NCBI RefSeq assembly: GCF_005221385.1
Contig: NZ_CP039904.1
Span: forward strand, 1,268,501 to 1,332,500
Direction: 5' to 3'
DNA from: Agrobacterium tumefaciens
GTDB taxonomy: Bacteria > Pseudomonadota > Alphaproteobacteria > Rhizobiales > Rhizobiaceae
DNA: 64,000 bases
The notes under the pieces are model-generated. The model searched no databases, was not told the DNA's origin, and saw nothing but the letters and a program-made list of their open reading frames with translations. Shown in pieces: positions 60,880 through 64,000 of this stretch. The first letter of the stretch is position 1, and every line of letters begins with the position of its first letter. The translations under genes and the position numbers were made by a program.

Positions 60880-63504
60880 ATGAATATTGAAAAATACTCC
60901 GAACGTGTTCGCGGTTTTCTGCAATCGGCACAGACGTTTGCGCTTGCGGAAAATCATCAGCAGTTTTCTGCGGAACATGTTCTCAAGGTTTTGCTCGATG
61001 ACGAGCAGGGCATGGCGGCATCGCTGATCGAGCGTGCTGGTGGCGACGCGAAAGAAGCGCGTCTTGCCAATGATGCCGCGTTGGCGAAATTGCCCAAGGT
61101 TTCCGGTGGCAATGGCGGCCTTTCGCTGACGGCGCCGCTTGCCAAAGTGTTTTCGACTGCAGAAGATCTCGCAAAGAAGGCAGGCGACAGCTTCGTGACC
61201 GTCGAGCGCCTTTTGCAGGCGTTGGCGATTGAAAGCTCTGCTTCCACTTCGGCTTCGCTGAAGAAGGCAGGGGCAACGGCGCAGGCTCTCAACCAGGTCA
61301 TCAACGACATCCGCAAGGGCCGCACGGCTGATAGCGCCAATGCCGAACAGGGTTTTGACGCCCTGAAGAAATACGCGCGCGATCTGACGGAAGAAGCCCG
61401 TGAGGGCAAGCTCGACCCGGTGATTGGCCGCGACGACGAAATTCGCCGTACCATTCAGGTCCTTTCGCGCCGCACCAAGAACAACCCCGTGCTGATCGGT
61501 GAACCGGGCGTCGGTAAAACGGCGATTGCCGAAGGGCTTGCGCTGCGCATCGTCAATGGTGACGTGCCGGAAAGCCTCAAGGACAAGAAGCTGATGGCGC
61601 TCGATATGGGCGCGCTGATCGCCGGTGCGAAATATCGCGGTGAGTTCGAAGAGCGTCTGAAGGCCGTACTCAATGAAGTGCAGGCTGAAAATGGCGGCAT
61701 CATCCTGTTTATCGATGAGATGCATACGCTGGTCGGTGCCGGCAAGGCCGATGGTGCGATGGATGCCTCCAACCTCCTGAAGCCCGCGCTTGCCCGCGGT
61801 GAACTTCATTGCGTTGGCGCCACCACGCTCGATGAATATCGCAAGCATGTGGAAAAGGACCCGGCTCTTGCCCGCCGTTTCCAGCCCGTGCTGGTGGACG
61901 AGCCGACCGTTGAGGATACGATCTCTATCCTGCGCGGTCTTAAGGAAAAATACGAACAGCATCACAAGGTCCGAATCTCGGATTCGGCCCTGGTTGCTGC
62001 TGCGACGCTTTCCAACCGCTACATAACCGACCGGTTCCTGCCCGACAAGGCAATCGACCTGATGGACGAGGCCGCTTCGCGTCTTCGCATGCAGGTGGAT
62101 TCCAAGCCGGAAGAGCTGGACGAACTGGATCGTCGTATCATCCAGCTCAAGATCGAGCGCGAAGCTTTGAAGCAGGAGACGGACCAGTCCTCCGTCGATC
62201 GCCTGAAAAAGCTCGAAGATGAGCTGGCCGATACGGAAGAAAAGGCGGATGCGCTGACGGCCCGCTGGCAGGCGGAAAAACAGAAGCTCGGCCATGCCGC
62301 CGATCTGAAAAAGCGGCTGGACGAAGCGCGTAACGAACTGGCGATTGCCCAGCGCAACGGCCAGTTCCAGCGCGCCGGCGAGTTGACCTATGGCATTATT
62401 CCGGGCCTTGAAAAGGAACTGGCTGCGGCGGAAGCCCGTGACAGCAGCGGTGCCGGCTCGATGGTTCAGGAAGTGGTGACACCGGACAATATTGCCCATG
62501 TCGTTTCCCGCTGGACCGGCATTCCCGTCGACAAGATGCTGGAAGGTCAACGCGAAAAGCTGCTGCGCATGGAAGACGAGCTTGCCAAGTCCGTTGTCGG
62601 GCAGGGTGAAGCCGTTCAGGCGGTTTCCAAGGCAGTGCGCCGTTCGCGTGCCGGCCTTCAGGATCCGAACCGCCCGATCGGCTCGTTCATCTTCCTCGGC
62701 CCGACGGGTGTGGGCAAGACCGAGCTGACGAAGTCGCTCGCCCGCTTCCTGTTCGACGACGAAACCGCGATGGTTCGCCTCGATATGTCGGAATATATGG
62801 AGAAACACTCCGTTGCCCGGCTCATCGGTGCGCCTCCCGGTTATGTCGGTTACGAAGAGGGTGGTGCTTTGACTGAAGCGGTTCGTCGCCGGCCCTATCA
62901 GGTCGTCCTGTTCGACGAGATCGAGAAAGCGCATCCTGACGTGTTCAACGTCCTGTTGCAGGTGCTGGATGATGGCCGCCTGACGGATGGCCAGGGCCGC
63001 ACCGTCGATTTCAAGAACACCATCATCATCATGACCTCGAACCTCGGTTCGGAATTCATGACGCAGATGGGTGACAACGACGATGTGGATTCGGTTCGTG
63101 AACTGGTGATGGAGCGGGTCCGGTCGCATTTCCGGCCGGAGTTCCTCAACCGTATCGACGATATCATCCTGTTCCACCGCCTGCGGCGTGATGAAATGGG
63201 TGCGATCGTGGAAATTCAGTTGAAGCGGCTCGTCTCGCTGCTGGGTGATCGCAAGATCTCGCTCGAACTGGATGAGGATGCCCGCAGCTGGCTCGCCAAC
63301 AAGGGCTACGATCCCGCTTACGGCGCACGTCCGCTGAAGCGGGTGATCCAGAAGTCGGTTCAGGACAGGCTTGCCGAAATGATCCTCGGCGGGGAAATCC
63401 CCGATGGTTCGCGGGTCAAGGTGACGTCCGGTACGGACCGGCTGCTGTTCAAGGTCAAGCCTCCGAAGGGCGAGGCCGAAACCGAAACGGCCGATGCGGC
63501 ATAA
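60880..63504 (+). CDS. clpB: ATP-dependent disaggregase chaperone ClpB
   Basis: The ATG at 60880 (GGAGG eight bases upstream) gives 874 residues, typical for ClpB. The order is: N domain (1-145); AAA-1 with Walker A GEPGVGKT at 207-214; the coiled-coil middle domain (about 405-525, [24 protein letters not shown]); then AAA-2 with Walker A GPTGVGKT from 607. The AAA-2 motif [20 protein letters not shown] precedes the pore-type loops. It has no ClpP-binding loop. It rescues aggregated proteins with DnaK. RpoH control is likely from the upstream motif. Confidence 0.96.
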   Translation: MNIEKYSERVRGFLQSAQTFALAENHQQFSAEHVLKVLLDDEQGMAASLIERAGGDAKEARLANDAALAKLPKVSGGNGGLSLTAPLAKVFSTAEDLAKKAGDSFVTVERLLQALAIESSASTSASLKKAGATAQALNQVINDIRKGRTADSANAEQGFDALKKYARDLTEEAREGKLDPVIGRDDEIRRTIQVLSRRTKNNPVLIGEPGVGKTAIAEGLALRIVNGDVPESLKDKKLMALDMGALIAGAKYRGEFEERLKAVLNEVQAENGGIILFIDEMHTLVGAGKADGAMDASNLLKPALARGELHCVGATTLDEYRKHVEKDPALARRFQPVLVDEPTVEDTISILRGLKEKYEQHHKVRISDSALVAAATLSNRYITDRFLPDKAIDLMDEAASRLRMQVDSKPEELDELDRRIIQLKIEREALKQETDQSSVDRLKKLEDELADTEEKADALTARWQAEKQKLGHAADLKKRLDEARNELAIAQRNGQFQRAGELTYGIIPGLEKELAAAEARDSSGAGSMVQEVVTPDNIAHVVSRWTGIPVDKMLEGQREKLLRMEDELAKSVVGQGEAVQAVSKAVRRSRAGLQDPNRPIGSFIFLGPTGVGKTELTKSLARFLFDDETAMVRLDMSEYMEKHSVARLIGAPPGYVGYEEGGALTEAVRRRPYQVVLFDEIEKAHPDVFNVLLQVLDDGRLTDGQGRTVDFKNTIIIMTSNLGSEFMTQMGDNDDVDSVRELVMERVRSHFRPEFLNRIDDIILFHRLRRDEMGAIVEIQLKRLVSLLGDRKISLELDEDARSWLANKGYDPAYGARPLKRVIQKSVQDRLAEMILGGEIPDGSRVKVTSGTDRLLFKVKPPKGEAETETADAA

Positions 63505-63507
63505 AAG

Positions 63508-63534
63508 AAAGGGCTCCGGAAACGGAGCCCTTTT
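63508..63534. terminator. Terminator between clpB and the convergent peptidase gene
   Basis: AAAGGGCTCCG / CGGAGCCCTTT (63508-63518 and 63523-63533) around a GAAA loop. The A/T ends allow use from both strands. Confidence 0.88.
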
Positions 63535-63572
63535 CATTTGGTCTGCTTTTCGGGGTGCAAAATGTCGGCGGA

Positions 63573-64000
63573 TTACCGGCTCGCCACCTGATTTGGCTTG
63601 TCCTCGATATTGAGAAGATTGTCGATGCGCTTTCTCTCGTCTGAGAACCGTGCAAGCGCATCGCCGGCAAGCGATTTGCCGCCCGGCAAGCGCACTTTCA
63701 TCGCGTCCACTTTCGTGCCGTTGACGATCAGTTCGTAATGCAGGTGGGCGCCGGTCGAAAGGCCGGTCGATCCCACATAGCCGATGACCTGGCCCTGCCG
63801 GACCTTGGAGCCCTCGGTTACGCCCTTGGCGATGGCGCTCTGGTGATTATAGGAAGAGACATAGCCGTTGGCATGGCGAAGCAGGGTCTGGTTGCCGTAA
63901 CCGGAGGCCCAGCCGGCCTTCTCGACAGTGCCGTTGCCGGTTGCGATGATCGGCGTGCCGCGGGCGGCGGCCCAGTCGGTTCCGGTATGCATGCGGCTGA
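63573..64000 (-). CDS. M23 family (LytM) metallopeptidase, C-terminal part (cut by window edge)
   Basis: The minus-strand frame runs off the window at 64000, so only about the last 142 residues are present. The visible Met at 63992 is internal: it sits within SRMHTGTDWAAARGTPIIAT, the standard RxHxGxD zinc motif of LytM domains. The second metal motif is HLHYEL. The tail after the domain (about 35 residues) is charged. Such enzymes cut peptidoglycan cross-links or act as inactive activators of amidases; both zinc motifs are intact here. The N-terminal part, probably with a signal or membrane anchor, is outside the window. Confidence 0.9.
   Translation of the reverse strand, partial: SRMHTGTDWAAARGTPIIATGNGTVEKAGWASGYGNQTLLRHANGYVSSYNHQSAIAKGVTEGSKVRQGQVIGYVGSTGLSTGAHLHYELIVNGTKVDAMKVRLPGGKSLAGDALARFSDERKRIDNLLNIEDKPNQVASR

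Noticed and set aside
60826..63537. A 903-codon open frame on the strand opposite clpB
   Set aside because: It mirrors clpB, which has full motifs and a proper ribosome-binding site. The antisense product has no recognisable domain and reflects GC-rich codon bias.

Overview
The window is alphaproteobacterial chromosomal DNA, most likely from the Agrobacterium tumefaciens complex (Rhizobiaceae). The evidence is the GC-rich codon use, a complete PhyR-NepR-EcfG stress-signalling core, a carboxyspermidine-route polyamine gene pair, a putA gene divergent from an Lrp-type putR as described in Agrobacterium, and a rkpK/lpsL-like pair. No plasmid, phage, IS element, rRNA, tRNA or CRISPR signal is visible. 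The species call is inference from gene content and arrangement; no alignment was run.

Layout. 1-3911: a sugar-acid block (tail of an oligopeptide-type ABC ATPase, a mannitol/fructuronate dehydrogenase, a GntR/FCD regulator, an enolase-superfamily dehydratase). 3963-16207: a flavin monooxygenase, then a LysR regulator divergent from a 10-kb operon that joins a LIV-type ABC importer to a GMC alcohol dehydrogenase, a beta-hydroxyacid dehydrogenase, acetoacetyl-CoA synthetase and 3-hydroxybutyrate dehydrogenase. 16831-19613: a small membrane protein and PQQ glucose dehydrogenase. 19691-28783: accessory and stress genes (DUF892 ferritin-like, MgtC, a six-gene minus-strand operon, and a divergent three-gene operon encoding an N-formylglutamate-amidohydrolase-like enzyme, a DUF1704/QEGLA metallopeptidase and an ATP-grasp ligase). 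28785-36229: UDP-galacturonate supply, an EamA transporter, a glutathionyl-hydroquinone reductase, and a LysR/aldehyde dehydrogenase pair. 36331-40651: putA/putR. 40717-48374: ecfG, nepR, phyR, two HWE/HisKA_2-type kinases, a PRC-barrel protein, galE, a holin-family protein and a DUF883 protein. 48676-64000: core genes (carboxyspermidine decarboxylase and dehydrogenase, DEAD-box helicase, lysC, ptsP, prfA, prmC, a DUF4167 protein, clpB, and an M23 peptidase cut by the window edge).

Main finding. Reading the gaps by eye for the EcfG promoter pattern GGAAC-N16/17-CGTT gives five exact matches (ahead of phyR, the HWE kinase, the PRC-barrel gene, the DUF883 gene and the six-gene operon). Three more differ at one position (ahead of nepR-ecfG, the DUF892 gene and the QEGLA operon). 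The window therefore seems to hold both the general stress response core and a dense set of its targets. The least understood target is the amidohydrolase/DUF1704/ATP-grasp operon at 25022-28783, which I propose as a stress-induced ligation/cleavage system for a peptide or amino-acid conjugate.

Limits. Start sites were chosen from ribosome-binding sites and family N termini. Promoters, operators and terminators are motif readings only.
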